Shown: positions 16,546 to 23,962 of the stretch, in pieces
Layout of the letters: every line of letters starts with the position of its first letter
Numbering within the stretch: position 1 is the first letter of the stretch
Source: Haloferax litoreum
GTDB lineage: Archaea; Halobacteriota; Halobacteria; Halobacteriales; Haloferacaceae
Length of the DNA stretch: 64,000 bases
Direction of reading: 5' to 3'
Assembly: GCF_009674605.1 (NCBI RefSeq)
Contig: NZ_WKJO01000001.1
Span: 2,170,001-2,234,000 of the forward strand
Notes under the pieces: model-generated
The model's input: the letters and a program-made list of their open reading frames with translations, nothing else
What the model was told of the DNA's origin: nothing
Database searches by the model: none
Position numbers and translations under genes: made by a program

Positions 16546-17117
16546 CCCCGGACCGCGTCGTCGAACTTCTCCGGCAAGACAGCGTCCGCGCCATCTCTCG
16601 ACGCTACCTCGTCTCGAACGGGTTCGACGGGGCGTTGACCTGCATCGGCATCGTCGTGGGCGCGTTTCTCACAGGCGTCACAGACGGGGTGACAGTCGTC
16701 AAAATCGGTCTCGGTGCCGCCGTCGGCCTCACGACATCCGGCGTCTGGAGCGTCTGGGAGATAGAACGTGCCGAGAAGTTGGCCGAACTCGAACGCATCG
16801 AAGAAGCGATGCTGACCGACCTGCGTGGGACTGTCGTCGAACGCGACAAGACCGCCGCGAGAGCCATCAATGCCACGGCAAGCGGACTCGGCCCCCTCGT
16901 CAGCATCGTCGTTCCGTTGCTCCCGTTCCTCGCTGTCGGGTCGCTCTTCTCGATGTTCACCGCGACGGCTCTCTCCGTCGGACTCGGGACGACCATCCTG
17001 TTCGTCTTCGGGTCCTACATGGGTTCCATCTCCGGCCAGCGGTGGTACGTCGCTGGCGTTCGGATGGCACTCGCCGGTGTCGCCGTGGCGGCCGTAAACC
17101 TGTTGTTTGGCGGGTAG
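16542..17117 (+). CDS. VIT1/CCC1-type membrane protein
   Basis: A 191-residue membrane protein with about five segments. RYLVSNGFDGALTCIGIVVGAF resembles the first segment of VIT1/CCC1 iron/manganese transporters, and an amphipathic ERAEKLAELERIEEAM helix follows the second segment, as in that family's cytosolic metal-binding stalk, though shorter. It begins with GTG at 16542, overlapping the DUF211 stop by 4 nt. Transport of Fe or Mn is inferred from the family only. Confidence 0.72.
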   Translation: MTPDRVVELLRQDSVRAISRRYLVSNGFDGALTCIGIVVGAFLTGVTDGVTVVKIGLGAAVGLTTSGVWSVWEIERAEKLAELERIEEAMLTDLRGTVVERDKTAARAINATASGLGPLVSIVVPLLPFLAVGSLFSMFTATALSVGLGTTILFVFGSYMGSISGQRWYVAGVRMALAGVAVAAVNLLFGG

Positions 17118-17222
17118 GTCAGCGAGCAAATAATCACAAATGTGTATATTTACTCCGTTTTGAAACGCAGAATAGGCACGATTCCGAATCTTTGAAATGG
17201 TCGGGGCACGGTGTCTGAGCCA

Positions 17223-18116
17223 ATGACGACTATCATCGACGGGAACGCCGTCGCCGAGGAGATTCGGTCCGGTCTGACCGACGCCATCGACGCCCTCGAA
17301 GACGCCGGCGTGAAACCGGGTCTCGCGACAGTGCTGATGAGCGACGACCCAGCAAGCCAGACGTACGTCTCGATGAAACAGCGCGATTGCGAAGAAGTCG
17401 GCATCGAGGCACTCGACTACGAACTCGACCCGGACACGCCCGCAGACGAACTCTACTCGCTCGTCGACGACCTGAACGCAGATGACGACGTCCACGGCAT
17501 CCTCGTCCAGATGCCCGTCCCCGACCACGTCGACGACCGGACCGTCCTCCGCCGTATCGACCCCGCGAAAGACGTGGACGGGTTCCACCCCGAGAACGTG
17601 GGTCGCCTCGTCGCCGGTGACGCACGTTTCAAGCCCTGCACGCCCCACGGCGTCCAGAAACTCCTCGCGTCCGTCGACGTGGAGACCGAAGGCGCTGACG
17701 TGGTCGTCGTCGGACGCTCCGACATCGTCGGCAAGCCGATGGCGAACCTGCTCATCCAGAAGGCCGACGACGGAAACGCGACGGTGACGGTCTGTCACTC
17801 CCGCACGAAGGACCTCGCCGCGAAGACCCGTGAGGCGGACATCGTCGTCGCCGCCGTCGGCGTCCCCGAACTCATCACGGGCGACATGCTCTCGGACGAT
17901 ACCGTCGTCATCGACGTGGGCGTCAACCGTGTCGACGCGGACAACGAGAAGGGCTACGAACTCGTCGGCGACGTAGACTTCGACTCCGCGAAGGAGAAGG
18001 CGAGCGCCATCACGCCCGTTCCCGGCGGCGTCGGCCCGATGACGCGCGCGATGCTCCTCTGGAACACGGTCAAAGCGGCCGCAGAAGCAGAAGGCGTGGA
18101 CGTCGACCTTCCCTGA
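17223..18116 (+). CDS. folD: Bifunctional methylenetetrahydrofolate dehydrogenase/cyclohydrolase
   Basis: A 297-residue FolD. The catalytic Lys is in the YVSMKQRDC segment near residue 50; the NADP-binding part shows VVVVGRSDIVGKPMANLL; the C-terminal signature is PVPGGVGPMTRAML. It interconverts methylene-, methenyl- and formyl-tetrahydrofolate in the cytoplasm. ATG 17223 gives the normal N-terminus (MTTIIDGNAVAEEI); a GTG four codons upstream is the alternative. The Nudix gene follows after 17 bp, probably in the same transcript. It shares a pathway with glyA. Confidence 0.95.
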   Translation: MTTIIDGNAVAEEIRSGLTDAIDALEDAGVKPGLATVLMSDDPASQTYVSMKQRDCEEVGIEALDYELDPDTPADELYSLVDDLNADDDVHGILVQMPVPDHVDDRTVLRRIDPAKDVDGFHPENVGRLVAGDARFKPCTPHGVQKLLASVDVETEGADVVVVGRSDIVGKPMANLLIQKADDGNATVTVCHSRTKDLAAKTREADIVVAAVGVPELITGDMLSDDTVVIDVGVNRVDADNEKGYELVGDVDFDSAKEKASAITPVPGGVGPMTRAMLLWNTVKAAAEAEGVDVDLP

Positions 18117-18133
18117 CGCGGAGCGGGTTTCAC

Positions 18134-18634
18134 ATGGGTTCTCCGCCCGGAATCGATGGTGAGTGGCACGTCGACGACGATGGCGTCGTCCAGCGACGCA
18201 GTCGCCGCTCTCTCGATGCCGACACGTTCGAGCGAATCGCCGCCCGAATCCGCGACGGCCTCGAGTGGGGCGTGGCCGGATTGGCCGTGCGAGACGGGGC
18301 GGTGCTCCTCGTCCGACAGGATGGCCGCTGGGTGCTCCCCGGTGGCGGCGTCGAATCAGGCGAGGCGAAGACGGCGGCCCTCGTCCGCGAGATGCGAGAA
18401 GAGACAGGTCTCGACGCGACGGTCGGCCCACTGCGAGTCGTTACGGAACAGACGTTCACCCATGGAGACGAGGAGGTGATGTTCCACTTCGCCATCTACG
18501 ACGTCGCCGTCGAGGGCGAACTCACTGGCGACCCCGGCCTCGAAGACGAGTCGGTGACCGACGTGTCGTGGTTCGAGACGCTCCCCGACGACACACTCGA
18601 TAGACCACTCGTTCGATTCTTACGCGACGACTGA
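18134..18634 (+). CDS. Nudix hydrolase
   Basis: A 166-residue protein with a complete Nudix box at residues 71-93: Gly71, Glu77, Arg85-Glu86, Glu89-Glu90 and Gly92 match G-x5-E-x7-REUxEExGU. Residues 1-45 form an N-terminal extension before the beta strand VAGLAVRDGAVLLV. It would hydrolyse a nucleoside diphosphate linked to another group, with Mg. The substrate is not readable. It is 17 bp downstream of folD on the same strand, so it may clean up a pterin or nucleotide pyrophosphate, but that is speculation. Confidence 0.88.
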   Translation: MGSPPGIDGEWHVDDDGVVQRRSRRSLDADTFERIAARIRDGLEWGVAGLAVRDGAVLLVRQDGRWVLPGGGVESGEAKTAALVREMREETGLDATVGPLRVVTEQTFTHGDEEVMFHFAIYDVAVEGELTGDPGLEDESVTDVSWFETLPDDTLDRPLVRFLRDD

Positions 18635-18674
18635 CGCCGCTCACAGGCTATCGACGCGGCCGCTTCGCTGCAAT

Positions 18675-18748
18675 CGTTCTCTCGTTCACGTCTTCGTTCT
18701 CTCGTTCACGTCTTCGTCCTCTCGCACCGTCTTCGTTCTCTCGTTCTC
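18675..18748. repeat. 20-bp tandem repeat, about 3.5 copies
   Basis: The unit CGTTCTCTCGTTCACGTCTT repeats twice exactly. A third copy with changes (CGTCCTCTCGCACCGTCTT) and a partial fourth (CGTTCTCTCGTTCTCAC) follow, the last running into the stop of the next gene. It sits between convergent genes. Confidence 0.8.
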
Positions 18749-18980
18749 ACTCGTGTGTAGCGATGAGCATCCGTTCGTCCTCCCGCCGGACGCAAAATCT
18801 CGTGTCGGCATCGATATCGAAACTGTGCGCCGGGCGCTCGGAGATGAGCAACTGTGAGAAGGTGTCGCCGCAGGCCGGACAGGCCACGCCCTTTCGGTTC
18901 TCGATGAGCATGGTGTCGCCGTCGTCGCGGAGCAGTTTCACACGGTGCCGAACCTCGTGTACGTCGAACCCGGCAGTCAT
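18747..18980 (-). CDS. Small zinc-binding protein, haloarchaeal
   Basis: A 77-residue protein with one CPAC pair (VACPACGDTF) in the middle and a hydrophilic remainder: VHEVRHRVKLLRDDGDTMLIENRKG before, FDIDADTRFCVRRED after. The single pair plus a later Cys suggests a partial zinc ribbon or a site completed by dimerisation. ATG 18980 is preferred over a codon 27 bp upstream, which would add a proline/serine tail. Proteins like this are sometimes annotated as flagella-cluster proteins in haloarchaea; I cannot confirm that link. Confidence 0.6.
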   Translation of the reverse strand: MTAGFDVHEVRHRVKLLRDDGDTMLIENRKGVACPACGDTFSQLLISERPAHSFDIDADTRFCVRREDERMLIATHE

Positions 18981-19058
18981 CGTCGGCGAAGGGTCGCCGG
19001 AGGGCAAAAACGTTCGGTGAACAGATGAGTGGAAGTGGCGGAGGGCGTCGAGTAGCGT

Positions 19059-19769
19059 TTAGAAGAGCGCCGAAAGTTGGTCACGCGCCGATGCGAGTGC
19101 GTCTAGGTCGTCGTCGGTGAGGTAGGTGTAGATGTCGCGTGCGACGCGAACGAGGGCGTCGGACTCGTCAAGCGGAATATCGCCTTCGAGCGCTTCGACG
19201 CGTTTGAGGTGGTTCGAGAGCGTTTCGAGCGTCGTTCGGGCCTCCCGGTCGGGGTGGTCGTCGAGCCACATCGTGAGGTCGGCGTGGTACGCTTCGAGCG
19301 CGTTCGCGTAGGCGAGTCCGCGAGCGTCGGTGAGGGACGACGGGACGGCCTGTTTGTCGGGGCGCGTCCCTTCGTCGGCACCGCGAAGCAAGTCGAGGAC
19401 GTAGAGTTGTTCGTCGTCAGATGGGCGATTCGACCGTGCGACCACGTCGACGGCGTGGAGTAGTTCGTGGGCAGACAGCGACGTGTCGTCGAGCGGAAGG
19501 AGTTCGCCACCGTGGATGTACCCCGTCTTCCGAATGTACTCGCGGAGGTCGGACTTCAGCGCCGGTGCGGCGTCGCGGACCGTGCCGTCAGCGACGGCGG
19601 CACGATGCGCAGAGAGGTCGAGAACTGCCTGCGCGGCAGTGTGGCGTTCCCTGTCGCCGACGCCGACACTTCGAAGGCTTCCGCAGTACGGACACGACAC
19701 ACTCCCAGTTTCGTAGTACGACCACTGGCGGCCGCAGTCTTTGCACTCACGCTCGCCGCGTATCTCCAT
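19059..19769 (-). CDS. Haloarchaeal protein with N-terminal zinc ribbon
   Basis: A 236-residue protein. Residues 8-33 contain two Cys pairs (CKDCGRQW and CPYCGSLRSVG), a TFIIB-like zinc ribbon. The rest is helical and acidic (SDLREYIRKTGYIHGGELLPLDD, LEAYHADLTMWLDDHPD). Conserved in haloarchaea to my knowledge; function unknown. It is transcribed toward the 77-residue zinc protein, 78 bp apart, so the two may form one unit. Confidence 0.65.
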   Translation of the reverse strand: MEIRGERECKDCGRQWSYYETGSVSCPYCGSLRSVGVGDRERHTAAQAVLDLSAHRAAVADGTVRDAAPALKSDLREYIRKTGYIHGGELLPLDDTSLSAHELLHAVDVVARSNRPSDDEQLYVLDLLRGADEGTRPDKQAVPSSLTDARGLAYANALEAYHADLTMWLDDHPDREARTTLETLSNHLKRVEALEGDIPLDESDALVRVARDIYTYLTDDDLDALASARDQLSALF

Positions 19770-19810
19770 GTCGCGGTGTTCGTTCTACCGGCGCAAAAAC
19801 ACGACGACAC

Positions 19811-20047
19811 TCAGACGAAGAGTGCCGCCACGACGGTGGCCGCCCCGAGGACGGCACAGACCAGTCCGGCCAGACGCCAGCGACATCGACTGCGACTGTC
19901 GAGGGCCGACTCTGGGTGGGAGACGTCACGAAAGTCACAGAATGGGGAAGGGTCGTAGGCGACGAGGACGCCGACGGTTCCGAGGAAACTTCCGATGGAG
20001 ACGAGCAGGATGGGGACCATACTCGGGGCGTCGAATCGAGCCCACAT
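19811..20047 (-). CDS. Small two-segment membrane protein
   Basis: A 78-residue protein with two hydrophobic helices (VPILLVSIGSFLGTVGVLVAY and LAGLVCAVLGAATVVAALFV) separated by a polar loop (FCDFRDVSHPESALDSRSR). The start may be this ATG or the internal one at the MVPILLV position. Function unknown. It overlaps no other gene and lies 41 bp upstream of the zinc-ribbon gene start. Confidence 0.5.
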   Translation of the reverse strand: MWARFDAPSMVPILLVSIGSFLGTVGVLVAYDPSPFCDFRDVSHPESALDSRSRCRWRLAGLVCAVLGAATVVAALFV

Positions 20048-20110
20048 AATAGTTAGACAAATTACACGAATCGGGGAGATGACGACAATAGTTGGACAGG
20101 TTACACGAAT
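20048..20110. repeat. Pair of 24-nt direct repeats between divergent genes
   Basis: 20048-20071 and 20087-20110 match at 21 of 24 positions (AATAGTT-GACA--TTACACGAAT pattern), 39 bp apart. They lie exactly between the minus-strand membrane-protein gene (start 20047) and the plus-strand gene at 20149. This is the arrangement of a two-site operator controlling divergent promoters. Confidence 0.55.
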
Positions 20111-20148
20111 GCCGTGTGTACATACGTCCGGGGGACCAGGGGCGATAC

Positions 20149-20295
20149 ATGCGCAGTGAATCGGAGGTCCGCGAGCAGTACGAGTTTCTGAAAGACGAAC
20201 TCGAATCCGAAGAGATGCGGCACGAAGGCGTTCGAAAACTCCTCACACACTACAAACGGGCGCTCGGGTGGGTTCTCGAAGAAGAGCACATGTGA
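20149..20295 (+). CDS. 48-aa charged helical protein
   Basis: A small protein consisting of one long charged helix: SESEVREQYEFLKDELESEE, then HEGVRKLLTHYKRALGWVLEE. No cysteines or membrane segment. Composition and the EXLKXEL pattern suggest a small coiled-coil or adaptor protein. ATG 20149 gives a typical haloarchaeal start; an upstream TTG would add an unlikely basic tail. No family recognised. Confidence 0.55.
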   Translation: MRSESEVREQYEFLKDELESEEMRHEGVRKLLTHYKRALGWVLEEEHM

Positions 20296-20819
20296 GTACG
20301 GGAGAGACAACCGTATCCGTACAGTATTGGTATCGTATACGTATCGTTCTGTTGTCAGTGATTGTCACTCGTCGTTATCTTTAAGTGAAACCGACGGGTA
20401 GCCGATAGTGACGCTTCGCTTTGGAGGGCCGAAGCGTCAGCGGGGACCAATTCAGGGCGGCACGCCGTGCCGGAGATTTCCGGCACGGCTTGCTTTCCTT
20501 CTGCTGAAACTCACGACGAGAGAGTCACGACGCTGTCTTCTCGTCCCGGTTCCGACACAGAATCAGAGTGCTGTCACTACCAGCCGTGAGTGCCGTCTCA
20601 CCCGCCAAATCGTGACACAGTATACCAATTAGCATGCGAGAGTCATCCAGATATGGACATATCCGGTTCCCGAAACCGAATATCGTCTCGATTAGTAAAT
20701 CGAACAACACAAAATAGATACGCATATTCTGGTGTGTCGGGCCGTACGAACTGAGAATCACCGATTGAGGCCGACATGTTTATTTGAATTAGACAATAAC
20801 ATACAGTTCGAATTTACCG
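20296..20819. other. Intergenic region with paired hairpins and possible decayed coding sequence
   Basis: 524 bp without an intact gene. The centre holds two strong hairpins (see 20409-20489). A frame across 20410-20590 (DASLWRAEASAGTNSG and onward, ending at TGA) has the look of a degraded transposase tail but I cannot confirm it. The right-hand 150 bp is AT-rich and carries the PadR gene promoter, including TTTATTTGAATTAG near 20779. Confidence 0.4.
20409..20489. repeat. Two perfect inverted repeats in tandem
   Basis: Hairpin A: TGACGCTTCG (20409-20418), 11-nt loop, CGAAGCGTCA (20430-20439). Hairpin B: GCCGTGCCGGA (20464-20474), loop GATT, TCCGGCACGGC (20479-20489), an 11-bp perfect stem. 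Hairpin B is bracketed by TTCAG (20451-20455) and CTGAA (20502-20506). Possibly an end of an IS200/IS605-like element or a non-autonomous derivative. Confidence 0.55.
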
Positions 20820-21107
20820 ATGTACGACTTGACAGGATTCCAGCGAGACCTTCTGTACGTCATCGCAGGACTGGACGAGCCACACGGATTGGCAATCAAA
20901 GAGGAACTCGAAGCGTACTACGAAAAAGAGATTCACCACGGGCGGCTTTACCCGAACCTCGATACGCTCGTCGAGAAGGGTCTGGTAGACAAAGGGCAAC
21001 GAGACCGTCGGACCAACTACTACTCGCTGACCCGACGTGGCCGCCGCGAAATCAAGGCGCGCGACGAGTGGGAAGCAGAGTACATCACCGAAGATTTCGA
21101 AGCCTGA
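20820..21107 (+). CDS. PadR-family transcriptional regulator (possibly RosR-like)
   Basis: A 95-residue PadR winged helix: FQRDLLYVIAGLDEPHGLAI, then EIHHGRLYPNLDTLVEKGL as recognition region, and RRTNYYSLTRRGRREI as the wing. The PadR C-terminal dimerisation helix is short (ARDEWEAEYITEDFEA). From memory it resembles the haloarchaeal oxidative-stress regulator RosR, but several similar PadR proteins exist, so no symbol is given. Its stop is 6 bp from the stop of the convergent AI-2E-type gene. Confidence 0.82.
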   Translation: MYDLTGFQRDLLYVIAGLDEPHGLAIKEELEAYYEKEIHHGRLYPNLDTLVEKGLVDKGQRDRRTNYYSLTRRGRREIKARDEWEAEYITEDFEA

Positions 21108-21113
21108 GTCGGC

Positions 21114-22406
21114 TTATCCGTCGAGGCTCGCGTCTGAGGTCGACCGCGAGTCTCGACTCGAGAGGTCACTATCTCGTTCTGACAGTTCCGTCGCGATGTC
21201 GAAGTCGTCCTCGGCGTCTTCTTCTCCGTTCACAGCACTTTCCGCGTCTGCGACAGCGACTGCGCTGTCTACCGTGTTCTCGTCGACGAGGTACGCTGGG
21301 TCGACCGTATAGGGGCGAATCGGCTTGCCGGCCAGTAACTCCGGGAGCACGAGGCGGGCGAAGTTCACGAGCAACACGAGAATCATCGGCATGAGGAAGA
21401 TGCCGTACCACCCGAACATCAGCGGACCGAAGGTGTAGGCTATCATCACGGCCCCGACGTGGAGACTCCGACCGGAGACGTACGGTCTGAGGACGAGGTC
21501 CGGAATCGTATCGACGATGACGAACGAGACGGCCGCGAAGAGGAAGACGAACCACAGGCCCGGTGGATTCGCGATAAAGGCCTCTCCGCCCATGTATATC
21601 GCGACCGGAACGTAGACGAGTTTCATCCCGACGACGGGGATGAGGCTCGCGACACCGGCGAGCAACCCGACGAGCGCCGGTGCAGGAATCGAGACGCCGG
21701 GAGGTGCGATGACGTTCAAGAGCGAGTAGGCGATGACGCCGATCGTACCGGTGAGAACCGCGTTGAGGATGTTGCCGAAGAAGATGTTGTTGAAGTCTCG
21801 GTCGACGGCACGGACGTACGCCTCCAAGATTCCCTGGTCGTCGGCGAACATCGACCGCCCCCAGCGACTGAGTTTGTGGTCGTCGCGGAGGAGATAGAAG
21901 GCGAACGCGATCATGATAAACAGGTGAATCGCGCCGATACCGAGGAACGTGAACGTGTTCGCGGCCACACTGAGCGAATCGAACACGGACGACGCGGCAC
22001 TCGGGGTGAGGAGTGATTGAAAGTCGTACTCCAAGAGGGCCTGCGGACTGGCGATACTTTCGACGAGTTTCGGGTCGATGCCGTACGCGGCGAGGTTGAT
22101 AGACGTGCCGTCAGCCGAGACACGATTCGCGTACTTCACGAACTCACGGAGGGCAATCGTCGAGGCGTAGGCCATCAAGCCGAGTGCGGGCAGTGCGAGG
22201 GCGAAGAGCGCCACAGTCGCCGCGAGACTCGGCGGTCGAATCTGTCGCCGAATGCGGCGATAGATGGGACGCGTCGCGTAGTAGATGAAGAGACCGAAGA
22301 CGAACGTCCCGATGAACGAGTAGACGACGTAGACGAACGCGCCGGCGAGGGCAAACGCGACGGCCCACCACATAGCACGGGAACGCTGAATGTCACGGAG
22401 AGCCAT
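21114..22406 (-). CDS. AI-2E-family (UPF0118) membrane protein
   Basis: A 430-residue polytopic protein of the AI-2E exporter superfamily. Hydrophobic pairs at the N-terminus (ARAMWWAVAF region, FVFGLFIYYATRP), a soluble middle segment, then VGLLAGVASLIPVVGMKLVYVP, LRPYVSGRSLHVGAVMI and LFGWYGIFLMPMILVL match the family. The C-terminal 70 residues are hydrophilic and Ser/Asp-rich. Members move ions or small molecules; the substrate is unknown. ATG 22406 chosen over one 27 bp upstream. Confidence 0.82.
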   Translation of the reverse strand: MALRDIQRSRAMWWAVAFALAGAFVYVVYSFIGTFVFGLFIYYATRPIYRRIRRQIRPPSLAATVALFALALPALGLMAYASTIALREFVKYANRVSADGTSINLAAYGIDPKLVESIASPQALLEYDFQSLLTPSAASSVFDSLSVAANTFTFLGIGAIHLFIMIAFAFYLLRDDHKLSRWGRSMFADDQGILEAYVRAVDRDFNNIFFGNILNAVLTGTIGVIAYSLLNVIAPPGVSIPAPALVGLLAGVASLIPVVGMKLVYVPVAIYMGGEAFIANPPGLWFVFLFAAVSFVIVDTIPDLVLRPYVSGRSLHVGAVMIAYTFGPLMFGWYGIFLMPMILVLLVNFARLVLPELLAGKPIRPYTVDPAYLVDENTVDSAVAVADAESAVNGEEDAEDDFDIATELSERDSDLSSRDSRSTSDASLDG

Positions 22407-22594
22407 ACACAACAACGGAGTGGGAAGCGGCAAAAGCCTATCGCGAGTTCGACAGGTCTGGACACCAGTCCGTCACGTTTGCCTGTCGTGTACGAAAGAC
22501 TGAGCATCGAAATCGATAGACATCGGTACGTCCTCGCCGATATTGCACCATTGATAACGAATATCTTAACACATGGGTCTCCGTAGCGCCCCGC

Positions 22595-23947
22595 ATGGAC
22601 CGAGAGACGGTGGTTCCCCACGTCGATTCGATGCCCGGCGACCGGGCCAAAGAGTGGGTTTCGTACCATCAGGAACACGCCGCACCGAGCACCTACGTCT
22701 ACGACTTCGTCTGGGACATCACCGAAGACGCCGAAGGACCGTTCTGTACGGACGTCGACGGCAACGTCCTCCTCGACTTCACGAGCCACGTCGCCGCCGC
22801 GCCCCTCGGCTACAACAACCCGAAAATCATGGACCGGATGGCCGAGTTCGACCTGGTCGACCCGACCAAGATAGCGGGACAAGACTTCTACGTGAGTGAC
22901 GGGTCACGCCCCGGCGAGGAGCAGTTCCCCGGCCCCGCCGCACTCATGGACAAACTGACCGACCTCACGAGTCACTACGGCATGGACACGGTCTTCCTCT
23001 CGAACTCTGGCGCAGAAGCCGTCGAGAACGCCATCAAAATCTGCTACGACAACTCCGGTGGCGGCAAGTACGGCATCACCTTCGAAGGTGCCTTCCACGG
23101 CCGGACACTCGGTGCGCTCTCGCTCAATCGTTCGAAATCCGTCTACCGCCGCGACTACCCCGAAATCTCGGGTGTCGTCGACGTGCCGTTCTGTGACGAC
23201 CGGTCGTGTACCGCCGAGACCTGTTCGTGTGGGTTCTTCGCCGACCACGAGTTGGCCATCTCGAAACTCCGGCAGAAACTCCACCCCGAGAAGGGCAGCA
23301 TCGACGCCTCGGAAGTCTCCTACGTCATCGTCGAACCGATACAGGGCGAAGGTGGCTATCGCTTCCCCTCGGACGACTTCGCCGACGAATTGGCGTCTGT
23401 CGTCGACGACTACGACCTGACGCTCATCGCCGACGAGATTCAGACCGGTGTGGGCCGAACCGGCGAGATGTGGGGGTCGGACCACTACCCGATGGAACCC
23501 GACGTCATCACGGGTGCGAAGGGTCTCCGCGTCGGTGCGACCATCTCCAACGCGGATATCTTCCCCGGCGAGAAGAGTCGCCTCTCGTCGACGTGGGGTG
23601 CCGGTGATATCATCTCCTCCATGCAGGGTGTCTTCACCCTCGAAGCCATCGAGGACTACGACTTGCTCGACAACGCCGTCGCTCGTGGCCGGCAGTTCAA
23701 AGAGACGATGCGCGACGACGCGCCCGACACCGTCGTCGACGTGCGCGGGAAAGGCCTCCTCCTCGCCGTCGAGTTCGACACCAAAGAACGCCGCAACGCT
23801 GTGCAGGAAGCGGCACTCAAGCGTGGACTCCTCACCCTCGCATGTGGGTACAAGGTCCTCCGTATCCTCCCACCACTCGACGTGACTGAGCGCGAAATCG
23901 ACATCGGCGCGACCATGCTCCTCGACGCTATCGAGGACGTGTCGTAA
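22595..23947 (+). CDS. Class III aminotransferase (4-aminobutyrate/ornithine type)
   Basis: A 450-residue PLP aminotransferase. Signatures: SNSGAEAVENAIKICYD (phosphate binding), FHGRTLGALSLNRSK, VIVEPIQGEGGYRFP, LIADEIQTGVGRTG, and Lys309 of ITGAKGLR as PLP lysine. An unusual cysteine cluster, CDDRSCTAETCSC, lies at about residues 200-212. Candidate substrates are GABA, ornithine or a bulky amino acid. The promoter carries CTTAACA about 30 nt before the ATG. No partner dehydrogenase is adjacent. Confidence 0.85.
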   Translation: MDRETVVPHVDSMPGDRAKEWVSYHQEHAAPSTYVYDFVWDITEDAEGPFCTDVDGNVLLDFTSHVAAAPLGYNNPKIMDRMAEFDLVDPTKIAGQDFYVSDGSRPGEEQFPGPAALMDKLTDLTSHYGMDTVFLSNSGAEAVENAIKICYDNSGGGKYGITFEGAFHGRTLGALSLNRSKSVYRRDYPEISGVVDVPFCDDRSCTAETCSCGFFADHELAISKLRQKLHPEKGSIDASEVSYVIVEPIQGEGGYRFPSDDFADELASVVDDYDLTLIADEIQTGVGRTGEMWGSDHYPMEPDVITGAKGLRVGATISNADIFPGEKSRLSSTWGAGDIISSMQGVFTLEAIEDYDLLDNAVARGRQFKETMRDDAPDTVVDVRGKGLLLAVEFDTKERRNAVQEAALKRGLLTLACGYKVLRILPPLDVTEREIDIGATMLLDAIEDVS

Positions 23948-23962
23948 GGCAATTTCTCGGTT

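Noticed and set aside
16191..18431. 746-codon reading frame on the minus strand
   Set aside because: Antisense of DUF211, VIT, folD and part of the Nudix gene; the real genes have family motifs and proper promoters.
20410..20590. Confident transposase C-terminus
   Set aside because: The reading frame resembles a transposase tail only loosely; left as a possibility in the hairpin finding, not called as a pseudogene.
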